Assembly (NCBI GenBank): GCA_032464575.1
Contig: JAWDKM010000002.1
Coordinates: 124,001-188,000 of the forward strand
Reading direction: 5' to 3'
DNA: 64,000 nucleotides
Origin: Pontivivens sp032464575
GTDB taxonomy: Bacteria; Pseudomonadota; Alphaproteobacteria; Rhodobacterales; Rhodobacteraceae
A model generated the notes under the pieces. That model did not search any database. It worked only from the letters and a program-made list of their open reading frames with translations, and had not been told where the DNA came from. The translations under genes were made by a program, and so were the position numbers. This document shows positions 41,153 to 48,525 of this stretch, in pieces; the stretch's first letter is position 1, and every line of letters starts with the position of its first letter.

Positions 41153-43120
41153 ATGATGCACGACCTCTTGTCTGCCTTCGCGCAGATCCTGTCCGGCACC
41201 ACGCCGCTCTACCTGATCGCGGGGGTTCTGCTGGGCCTGATGGTGGGCATCCTGCCGGGCTTCGGCGGCTCTGTCGGCCTCGCGCTGCTGCTGCCCTTCA
41301 TCTACGGACTCGACCAGGTAAGCGGGCTGGCGCTGATGCTCGGCGTGATGAGCGTGGTGGCCACGTCGGACACTTTCCCAGCCGTCCTGATCGGCATACC
41401 CGGTTCCGTTTCCAGCCAGGCGACGGTCGAGGACGGCTTTCCCCTCGCCAAGCGCGGGGAGGCGGCGCGGGCGCTGGCCGCGGGGTTCGTGGCCTCCCTC
41501 TTCGGCGGACTGTTCGGCGCGCTGATCCTGACACTCGTGCTCCAGATCGCGCGGCCCATCGTGCTGGCCTTCGGCACCGGAGAGATGCTGATGCTCTCCG
41601 TTTTCGGGCTCACCATGGTGGGGGTGCTGTCGGGAAGCTCGTTCCTGAAAGGACTGCTGACCGCGATGCTGGGCCTGTGCATCGGGATGATCGGGATCAC
41701 GCCGGCCACGAACGAATACCGGATGGAGTTCGAGGTCCTCTACCTCTCCAACGGCATCCCGCTGATGGTCATCGCCATCTCGATCTTCGCGATACCCGAG
41801 ATCATAGATCTGATGCGCCGCGACACCGCCATTTCCGAGCGGGCCCGGCTGCAGGCGGGCTGGCTCGACGGGGTGCGCGACGCGATCCGGCACCGCTGGC
41901 TGGTGCTGCGCTGCTCGGGCCTCGGCACCTTCCTCGGCATGCTGCCGGGCCTCGGCGGCACCGTGGTCGACTGGGTCGCCTATGCCCACGCGGTGCAGAC
42001 CGCGAAGGACAAGACGGAGTTCGGCAAGGGCGATATCCGCGGGGTGCTGGCACCCGAAAGCTCGAACAACGCCAAGGAGGGCGGCGCGCTGGTGCCGACG
42101 CTGATCTTCGGCATTCCGGGCTCCGCGGCGACCGCGATCCTCCTGGGCGGAATGATCCTGCTCGGCGTGCAGCCGGGGGTGCAGATGGTCACGCGGGAGA
42201 TCGAGCTTGTCTACACCATCATCTGGTCGCTGGCGCTCGCCAACATCCTGGGCGCGGTGCTCTGCGTGGTACTGGCCCAGCCGATCTCGCGGCTCACGAC
42301 CATAGACTTCAAGTACATTGCCCCCTTCCTGATCGCCATGGTGCTCTTCGCGGCCTTCCAGTCGACGCGGGCTTGGGGCGACCTGATCGTGGCGACGGGA
42401 ATGGGGGTCTTCGCCTACTTCCTGCGCCGCTACGGCTTTCCGCGGCCGGCACTGATGATCGGGTTCGTGCTGGCCTACGGGCTGGAGACGAACTTCTACC
42501 AGACGACGCAGTTCTACGGCTGGTCGGTGTTCGAGCGGCCGCTGTTCCTGGCGCTGCTCGCGATCTGCGTTCTGTCCGCCTGGGCGGGCTATGCGCTGCT
42601 GAAGGCGCAGCGCTCGGCCGCGGGACGACCCCGCTACGGCAGCAGTGCGGGGCAGGTCGCGATCGTGCTGACGATGATCGCGGCGGCACTCTTCGTGCTC
42701 GCGACCACCTGGGGCCTGACGCCCGGCGGCCGCGTCTTTCCGCAGGTGATCGCGCTTCCGATGCTGGCGCTGGCCCTTGTCGCGCTGGTCCTCGTCTGGC
42801 GCAGCCCGGCGGGCAGCCCGATCTTCTGCGACCTCGACCGGCCCGGTGGGGTGGCCAAGGTCCAGCGCTCCGCCTGGCCGCAGGTGGCCTGGGTCGTGGG
42901 CCTGCTGACCGGAACGCTGCTGGTCGGGTTCTGGCTGGCCGTAGGCCTCTTCGCCGGGCTCTTCCTCTACCTGCGCAGCGGGGTGACGCCGGTGCGCGCC
43001 CTCCTGGGCGGAGCCGCGGCACTCGGCGTGCTCGCGATCCTCGCCTGGGCGCTGTCGCTCGACTTTCCGCGCGGATTGCTGCAGGACATGTGGGACCTGC
43101 CCTTCCCACTGGACACCTGA
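41153..43120 (+). CDS. Tripartite tricarboxylate transporter, TctA-TctB fusion
   Basis: A 655-residue membrane protein. Residues 1-500 are TctA, with about 12 helices and the family's two glycine-rich repeats: GILPGFGGSVGLALLLPFIY and TFLGMLPGLGGTVVDWVAYA, plus ESSNNAKEGGALVPTLIFGI. Residues 510-650 hold four more helices typical of TctB (SSAGQVAIVLTMIAAALFVL, then GGRVFPQVIALPMLALALVA). TctA and TctB are usually separate; here they are one chain, and no other tctB is nearby. The GntR gene follows after one base. Confidence 0.88.
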   Translation: MMHDLLSAFAQILSGTTPLYLIAGVLLGLMVGILPGFGGSVGLALLLPFIYGLDQVSGLALMLGVMSVVATSDTFPAVLIGIPGSVSSQATVEDGFPLAKRGEAARALAAGFVASLFGGLFGALILTLVLQIARPIVLAFGTGEMLMLSVFGLTMVGVLSGSSFLKGLLTAMLGLCIGMIGITPATNEYRMEFEVLYLSNGIPLMVIAISIFAIPEIIDLMRRDTAISERARLQAGWLDGVRDAIRHRWLVLRCSGLGTFLGMLPGLGGTVVDWVAYAHAVQTAKDKTEFGKGDIRGVLAPESSNNAKEGGALVPTLIFGIPGSAATAILLGGMILLGVQPGVQMVTREIELVYTIIWSLALANILGAVLCVVLAQPISRLTTIDFKYIAPFLIAMVLFAAFQSTRAWGDLIVATGMGVFAYFLRRYGFPRPALMIGFVLAYGLETNFYQTTQFYGWSVFERPLFLALLAICVLSAWAGYALLKAQRSAAGRPRYGSSAGQVAIVLTMIAAALFVLATTWGLTPGGRVFPQVIALPMLALALVALVLVWRSPAGSPIFCDLDRPGGVAKVQRSAWPQVAWVVGLLTGTLLVGFWLAVGLFAGLFLYLRSGVTPVRALLGGAAALGVLAILAWALSLDFPRGLLQDMWDLPFPLDT

Positions 43121-43121
43121 G

Positions 43122-43775
43122 TTGAACGACAAGCCCCGCAAGCTCACCGCCAACGAAGCCTTCGAGACGATCCGCAACAAGATCCTGACCGGCCGGATCA
43201 AGCCCGGCGACCGTCTGCACGAAGGAGAGCTCGCGACCGAACTGGGGCTGTCGCGCACCCCGGTGCGTGAGGCGATCCGGCGGCTGGAAAGCGACGGGCT
43301 CGTCGTGCACGAGCCGCATCGCGGCGTCACCGTGAACCGGCTCGACAACCAGGCGGTGTCCGAGCTCTACACGATCCGGGAGGTGCTGGAGGCGACCGCC
43401 GCCGCCCTGGCCGCGCAACATGCGTCGGAGATGGAGATCGCGGCACTGTCGGATCTTCTCGCAAGGCAGAAGCCGGATGACGCGAACCCGGCCGAGGCGT
43501 CACGCCTGAACCGGATCTTTCATCGTGCGATCTGCGACGGCGCGCACAACCGCTATCTGAACCGGACGCTCGACGGCCTGGCCCAGTCCATGGCGCTGCT
43601 GGGACGCACGACGCTGTCGCTGCCCGGCCGTCAGGCCGAGGCGATCGGGGAGCATACCGCCATCCTCGACGCAATCGCCCGACGCGATCCCGCCGGGGCC
43701 GAGGCGGCGGCGCGCAAGCATATCCGGTCCGCGCACAAGGCCCGGCTCGCGATCCTCTATCACGACGCCGGCTAG
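43122..43775 (+). CDS. GntR-family regulator (FCD domain)
   Basis: A 217-residue regulator. The N-terminal winged helix (about 10-75) reads NEAFETIRNKILTGRIKPGD, then ELATELGLSRTPVREAIRRL and GLVVHEPHRGVTVNRLD, as in FadR/VanR-type GntR proteins. The C-terminal FCD domain has metal- and ligand-binding residues in NRIFHRAICDGAHN, GEHTAILDAI and ARKHIRSAH. The start is TTG at 43122, one base after the transporter stop. FCD regulators of organic-acid catabolism usually repress and are released by a pathway acid; both 26-bp elements in this module are likely binding sites. Confidence 0.88.
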   Translation: MNDKPRKLTANEAFETIRNKILTGRIKPGDRLHEGELATELGLSRTPVREAIRRLESDGLVVHEPHRGVTVNRLDNQAVSELYTIREVLEATAAALAAQHASEMEIAALSDLLARQKPDDANPAEASRLNRIFHRAICDGAHNRYLNRTLDGLAQSMALLGRTTLSLPGRQAEAIGEHTAILDAIARRDPAGAEAAARKHIRSAHKARLAILYHDAG

Positions 43776-43788
43776 CGCACGCCCCGGC

Positions 43789-44790
43789 TCAGAAGCTGCC
43801 GTCCGCGGCGGCGGCCGCTTCGATCATCTCCGGACCGATCTCTGCCTCGAACTCCGCCTGCACGCCATCGAGCGCCGCGCGCCACACCGCGCGATCCTGC
43901 TCGGTCAGTGCCCGGACGCATCCGCCGTCGCTGCGGATGTTGAGCTTGGCCAGCTCGTTGAGCTCGAAGGTGAAGCCATTGCGCTCGTGCGTCACCTCCT
44001 CGACCAGGAGCGCGAAGCGGGCGCGCTCCTCCTCGTCGAGTGCGTCCAGGACCGCGGCGGAGGCCACGACGACATAGGTCCCCGCGCTCACGTTCGCCTC
44101 CAGCACGCAGTCCTGAACTTCGAAGAACCCTTCGGCATAGATGTTGGCGAAGGAGTTCATCTGACCGTCGATGGTGCCATCGGCGAGGGCGCTGCGAACC
44201 TCCGAGAAGCGCAGCCTCACGGACTCCGCACCAAGCTCGTCGAAGGTCCGCTCGATGACCGCCGAGGGCTGCGCGCGAAAGGTCAGCCCGGCCGCATCGC
44301 CGGGCCTGCGCAGCCCCTCGGCCGTCGTCATCTGCCGCATCCCGTTGGACCAGTAGGCGAGCCCGTGGATGCCCTGATCCTCCAGCGCGGACAGCAGCTC
44401 GATCCCGTCCGGGGAGGTCTGGAATTCCTGCGTCGCGATCATGTTCTCGAACAGGAACGGCAGATCGAAGATCCGGAACCGCGGCGTGAGCCGATCGAAC
44501 TGCGTCGTCGACGGTGCCCCCATCAGCACATCGCCGTCGAGCATCGCGTTGAGCAGATCCTCGTCATCGTAGAGCGCCCGGCGCGGGTGCACGCTCATGC
44601 ACAGCGTCCCGTCGAATTCGGCGTTCACCCGCCGTGCAAGCTCCGCTGCCGCCTCGCCCTTGGGATGCCCGCTTCCGGCGCTGACATGGGAGAACGGAAC
44701 GTGCAGCTCCCGCTCGCTGCAGTCCGGCGGCAGGTCTTGGGCAGCCAGGGGACCGCCCAGAAGAAGGGCGGAAAGGCCGAGGTATCTCAT
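43789..44790 (-). CDS. TRAP transporter solute-binding protein (DctP family)
   Basis: A 333-residue periplasmic protein with a short signal (RYLGLSALLLGGPLAAQ). The pattern PFSHVSAGSGHPKGEAAAEL, FDLPFLFENM and AGLTFRAQPSAVIERTFDEL (ligand arginine in FRAQ) is DctP-like, but sequence is divergent and cysteine-rich for the family (residue pairs such as DCSE and LCMS may form a disulfide). DctQ and DctM are absent. It is convergent with the GntR gene and has the second copy of the putative GntR operator 130 bases upstream, tying it to the TctC/TctAB catabolic module. Confidence 0.8.
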   Translation of the reverse strand: MRYLGLSALLLGGPLAAQDLPPDCSERELHVPFSHVSAGSGHPKGEAAAELARRVNAEFDGTLCMSVHPRRALYDDEDLLNAMLDGDVLMGAPSTTQFDRLTPRFRIFDLPFLFENMIATQEFQTSPDGIELLSALEDQGIHGLAYWSNGMRQMTTAEGLRRPGDAAGLTFRAQPSAVIERTFDELGAESVRLRFSEVRSALADGTIDGQMNSFANIYAEGFFEVQDCVLEANVSAGTYVVVASAAVLDALDEEERARFALLVEEVTHERNGFTFELNELAKLNIRSDGGCVRALTEQDRAVWRAALDGVQAEFEAEIGPEMIEAAAAADGSF

Positions 44791-45200
44791 GTTGTCATCC
44801 CATCACTCATTCGACGCCGGGTTCTGTCCTGCCTCGGGCGGGAGCCGCTCTGCTCCCTTCCGGATGTCGGTCATCGAGGTCGGCCACGCCACGGTTCATA
44901 CATCGCCCCGCTAAACTGAATACAATTGCATTTTATTAAATACAATATCAGTTGACCGATGCACCGCCCACTGCGGCCACCGGGCAACGGCGGTCGGAGG
45001 GACATCGCCCGGACGTGCGCCAGTCGGCGTCGGACAGGTCGCTTACTCCGGAACACTGGCTGTGATCGAGGTCTGCGCGGGGTCGGTGCCGGACCGCACC
45101 GGTAGCGAGACCCTTTCGAAGCCGATGCAAGGGCGCTGACGACCGTTGGAGCGACCAGAAATTGGATGTCGATCTCAGAAAAGATGCCCGTGTCGTACGA
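44791..45200. other. 410-base intergenic region upstream of the TRAP protein gene
   Basis: Apart from the operator-like element at 44920-44945, I see no gene or RNA. The stretch between that element and the end of the EamA gene shows no strong signal. Confidence 0.4.
44920..44945. promoter_or_regulatory. Second copy of the candidate GntR operator
   Basis: A 26-bp element begins ATACAATTGCATTT and ends TTAAATACAA. It matches the element at 39920-39945 at 22 of 26 positions, including the ATACAATTG start and AATACAA end. It is AT-rich in a GC-rich genome and lies 130 bases upstream of the TRAP protein start. Confidence 0.6.
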
Positions 45201-46109
45201 TTACGGATCTTCGCGGGGTCCCTCGGCACGGTTCGCAGTGGCGACGCCGACGACGGTGATCGCGACGCCTAACGCGGTCAGTGCCGTGGGTCGCTCGGCA
45301 AGGACGACCCATCCTCCCAGAACGGCAAGGGCCGGGACCAGTGCTCCGATCGCGGCCGCGCGCGCAGCGCCGATGGTCTTCATCGCAAGGCCATAGACCC
45401 ACATTCCCACCGCGCCGGCCAGCACGCCCTGCCACACGATCTGGAGCGCCAGGAGCGCGGGCGGCGTGCGCCACAGGCCGTCGCCATGCGCCACGCCCCA
45501 GACGACCGCGACGAGGAGGGCGGACCAGAACGCGATGATCGCCGCCGCATGCCAGGGCGACAGTCCGCTGCGACGGAACGCGACGGAGTAGACGCCCCAC
45601 AGGAAGGCCGCCGTCAGAAGCAGTCCGTCGCCCGCCAGCGTCGCCGCGGACATCGTGCCGACCGCATCGCCGCCGATGCATGTGACGCCGAGCAGGATCA
45701 GGGCAAAGCAACCCGCGCGCCGCGCCGTGATGGGCTCGTCGAGGAAACGGGCCGCGAGGACGGCCACGAAAATCGGCATCATCCCCGGGACCAGCACCCC
45801 GATATGGGAGACCGGCACCATCCGGGCCGCCTGCATGACGAGCAGGCCGAACGGCAGGCCGCCGCCCGCCACCATGGCGATGACCAAGCCCGGCGAGACA
45901 CCGCGGGGAAACAGGCCGTGGCGCACCAGAAGCGGCGCGAGCAACAGCGCGGGAACGACGTAGCGCATCAGGGCGAGGTCGTAGGCATCGACGGTGGTCG
46001 TGACCCCGAGGCGGGTGACGACCTGCCACCCTGCCCCGATCAGCACGGCGGACAGCGCCGCCGCCACGCCGATCGCCGCCGTTCTTCCTGGTTTCGTCTC
46101 ACTGCTCAT
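45201..46109 (-). CDS. EamA/DMT family transporter
   Basis: A 302-residue inner-membrane protein with about ten hydrophobic helices in two EamA repeats. The first contains IGAGWQVVTRLGVTTTVDAY and ARMVPVSHIGVLVPGMMPIF, the second GLLLTAAFLWGVYSVAFRRS and AIGALVPALAVLGGWVVLAE. Such proteins export amino acids or metabolites. The ATG at 46109 lies 88 bases from the divergent Lrp/AsnC gene. Lrp-type regulators often control a divergent amino-acid exporter, so amino-acid export is the best guess. Confidence 0.85.
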   Translation of the reverse strand: MSSETKPGRTAAIGVAAALSAVLIGAGWQVVTRLGVTTTVDAYDLALMRYVVPALLLAPLLVRHGLFPRGVSPGLVIAMVAGGGLPFGLLVMQAARMVPVSHIGVLVPGMMPIFVAVLAARFLDEPITARRAGCFALILLGVTCIGGDAVGTMSAATLAGDGLLLTAAFLWGVYSVAFRRSGLSPWHAAAIIAFWSALLVAVVWGVAHGDGLWRTPPALLALQIVWQGVLAGAVGMWVYGLAMKTIGAARAAAIGALVPALAVLGGWVVLAERPTALTALGVAITVVGVATANRAEGPREDP

Positions 46110-46196
46110 TGGCGCATCATGGCATCGGGCCGAAGGGCGTTTCCTTGCGTATTTCGCCTCTCGAACCCGCAATCCTGGCAGAATCTTGCGGTACTG

Positions 46197-46703
46197 ATGC
46201 CCTACATCAACCTCGATGCCCTCGACCTGAAGATCCTGCACGCACTGCAGGAGGACGGACGCCTCAGCAATGCCGACCTTGCCGATCGGGTGGGGCTCTC
46301 GCAATCGCCCTGCCTGCGCCGGGTCAGGCGGCTGGAGGCCGAGGGCTTCATTCGCGGCTACCGCGCCGTACTGGAGCGGGCGGCCGTCGGCCTGTCGCTC
46401 ACCGTCTTCGCCGAGTTCCGGCTGGGAACGGCCTCCCGCGACGCGGCCGAGGAGTTCGAGCGGAGCCTCGCCGCCATACCGCAGGTCGTGACGTGCCACG
46501 TGCTGTCGGGCGACAGCGACTGCCTGGCAGAGATCGTGGTGCCGAGTGTCGAAGCCTACCAAGAGCTTCTGACCACGGTCCTCCGGAGCCTGCCCCATGT
46601 GCGCGACATCCGTTCGAACATCGCGCTCAAGCGGGTGAAGTCCGAGGCGCCGCTTCCGCTGCTTCACCTCAGGCGGCCGACGGACGGGCCCGATTGCGCC
46701 TGA
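46197..46703 (+). CDS. Lrp/AsnC family transcriptional regulator
   Basis: A 168-residue regulator. The helix-turn-helix at about 5-55 reads LDALDLKILHALQEDGRLSN, then ADLADRVGLSQSPCLRRVRR; the RAM (AsnC-type) effector domain at about 70-150 includes IPQVVTCHVLSGDSDCLAEI and LPHVRDIRSNIALKRVK. These proteins form octamers and respond to amino acids. It is divergent from the EamA exporter and probably controls it. Its end precedes the first B12 riboswitch by about 85 bases. Confidence 0.9.
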   Translation: MPYINLDALDLKILHALQEDGRLSNADLADRVGLSQSPCLRRVRRLEAEGFIRGYRAVLERAAVGLSLTVFAEFRLGTASRDAAEEFERSLAAIPQVVTCHVLSGDSDCLAEIVVPSVEAYQELLTTVLRSLPHVRDIRSNIALKRVKSEAPLPLLHLRRPTDGPDCA

Positions 46704-46787
46704 GAGCCGACCGCGGCGGCGCTACGGTGCGTTCGCAGCACCGACTCTTGTTGACATTGCTCCGCCCGACCGGCGATCTAGTCCGTG

Positions 46788-46975
46788 CTGGTGCCTGTTT
46801 GACGCAGGTGAAAAGGGAATGCCGACCGCGGGCCATCTGGCCCAAGGAAACGCAGCCGCCCCCGCGACCGTGACCGGAGAGGGGTCCTCGCACCACTGAC
46901 CATGAGGTCGGGAAGGTTGGACCGCCGCCGGAGCCCCGGGCTCCGACATCCGCAAGCCGGGAGACCTGCCAGCCG
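46788..46975 (+). ncRNA. Cobalamin riboswitch 1 (controls the cob operon)
   Basis: The element opens with GGTGCCTGTTTGACGCAGGT followed by GAAAAGGGAA, contains the conserved GCCGCCCCCGC core (around 46855) and ends with the B12 box AAGCCGGGAGACCTGCC near 46954-46970. These are the standard landmarks of the cobalamin aptamer. It lies about 90 bases upstream of the DUF1636 gene. Ligand binding would reduce expression of the downstream cobalamin operon. Confidence 0.92.
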
Positions 46976-47065
46976 ATCGATGCCAACCGGACGGGGTGCT
47001 CCGGTGACGGGCTGCCGCCGAACCGGCCCGCCATCCTGACCCTGGCCCCCTTTTGAGGGACCACG

Positions 47066-47479
47066 ATGACGACTTCCAACCAAGCCGAGGGCGCGATGGT
47101 GCCGCCAGTCGAGGTGCTGGTCTGCACCACCTGCCGACAGGAAGGCGCCGTACCGGCCGAGGGCGAGACACGCCCGGGCGCCATCCTGCTCGACCGCCTT
47201 GCCGGGCGCGAGGCGCCCGAGGGCGTGACCGTGCGCGCGGTCGAGTGCCTGTCCAACTGCTCGCGCGGCTGCACCGTCGCACTGCGCGGCGACGGGCGCT
47301 GGACCTATGTCTACGGCAATCTCGACCCCGAGGTGCATGCCCACGTGGTGCTGAAGGGGGCCGCCCTCTACCGCGCCGCTGCCGACGGCCTCGTGCCCTG
47401 GCGCGCCCGCCCGGAGCACTTCCGCAAGAACTGCATCGCCCGTATCCCGCCGCTCACCCTGCCGGAGGCCGCCGAATGA
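47066..47479 (+). CDS. DUF1636 family metal-binding protein
   Basis: A 137-residue protein with a ferredoxin-like four-cysteine layout: VLVCTTCRQEG near the N-terminus and ECLSNCSRGCTVAL in the middle, followed by GRWTYVYGNLDPE. This is the DUF1636 pattern, related to thioredoxin-like 2Fe-2S ferredoxins. The family occurs in cobalamin gene clusters, and here the gene is first behind the riboswitch and overlaps cobW by 4 bases. A redox or metal-delivery role in cobalt insertion is plausible but unproven. Confidence 0.85.
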   Translation: MTTSNQAEGAMVPPVEVLVCTTCRQEGAVPAEGETRPGAILLDRLAGREAPEGVTVRAVECLSNCSRGCTVALRGDGRWTYVYGNLDPEVHAHVVLKGAALYRAAADGLVPWRARPEHFRKNCIARIPPLTLPEAAE

Positions 47480-48510
47480 GCACACTCGAAAAACTCCCCG
47501 TCTCCGTCATCACCGGCTTTCTCGGCTCGGGCAAGACGACCCTGATCCGGCATCTGCTGGAGAACCCGCAGGGCCGCCGCCTCGCCGTCGTGGTCAACGA
47601 GTTCGGCGATGTCGGCGTCGATGGCGAGATCCTGAAGGGCTGCGCCGACGAGAGCTGCCCGGCGGAAAACATCCTGGAGCTCGCCAATGGCTGCATCTGC
47701 TGCACCGTGGCCGACGACTTCATCCCGACGATCCAGCAGCTCATGGCGCTCGACCCGCGGCCCGATCACATCCTGATCGAGACGTCGGGGCTGGCGCTGC
47801 CCAAACCGCTGCTGAAAGCGTTCGACTGGCCTGACATCCGCTCCCGCATCACGGTGGACGGCGTGATCGCGCTGGCGGATGCGGAGGCGGTGGCCGCGGG
47901 CCGCTTCGCCCCGGATGTGGACAAGGTGGAAGCGCAGCGCCTCGCCGATGACAGCCTCGATCACGAGACGCCGCTGTCGGAGGTGTTCGAGGACCAGATC
48001 TCCTGCGCGGACATCGTGCTGCTCACCAAGACCGATCTCGCCGGTGCCGAAGGCATCGCGAAGGCGAAGGGGATCGTGGCCGAGGAGGCACCGCGCACCC
48101 TGCCGGTGATCGAGGTGGCCGAGGGCCGCGTCGACCCGCGCGTGATCCTGGGGCTGGAGGCGAAGGCGGAGGACGACCTCGACGCCCGCCCCTCCCACCA
48201 CGACACGCCGCACGACCATGACCACGAGGAGTTCGACAGCATCGTCGTCGACCTGCCCGAACAGACCGATCCGCAGGCGCTGGCCGAGCGCATCTCGAAG
48301 ATGGCCGAGGAGCAGAACATCCTGCGCGTGAAGGGCTATGCCGCCGTCGCGGGCAAACCGATGCGCCTGCTCGTCCAGGCGGTGGGCGCGCGGGTGCGCA
48401 CCCAGTTCGACCGGCCTTGGGCGGCGGACGAGGCACGGCAGGGGCGGCTCGTCGTCATTGCCGAGCATGACGACATCGACCGCGCGCGCATCACCGCCGC
48501 GCTGACGTAA
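47476..48510 (+). CDS. cobW: CobW, G3E GTPase/metallochaperone
   Basis: A 344-residue G3E-family GTPase. The P-loop is GFLGSGKTT (about 14-22), the metal-binding CxCC motif is C73-I-C75-C76 in ANGCICCTVAD, and NKxD-like LTKTDLAGAE follows. A histidine-rich stretch near residue 235 (PSHHDTPHDHDHEE) precedes the CobW C-terminal domain. CobW is thought to deliver Co2+ to the aerobic CobN-CobST chelatase. It starts in an ATGA overlap with DUF1636 and is 15 bases from cobN. Confidence 0.93.
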   Translation: MSTLEKLPVSVITGFLGSGKTTLIRHLLENPQGRRLAVVVNEFGDVGVDGEILKGCADESCPAENILELANGCICCTVADDFIPTIQQLMALDPRPDHILIETSGLALPKPLLKAFDWPDIRSRITVDGVIALADAEAVAAGRFAPDVDKVEAQRLADDSLDHETPLSEVFEDQISCADIVLLTKTDLAGAEGIAKAKGIVAEEAPRTLPVIEVAEGRVDPRVILGLEAKAEDDLDARPSHHDTPHDHDHEEFDSIVVDLPEQTDPQALAERISKMAEEQNILRVKGYAAVAGKPMRLLVQAVGARVRTQFDRPWAADEARQGRLVVIAEHDDIDRARITAALT

Positions 48511-48525
48511 GGACGGCCCGCGCCC

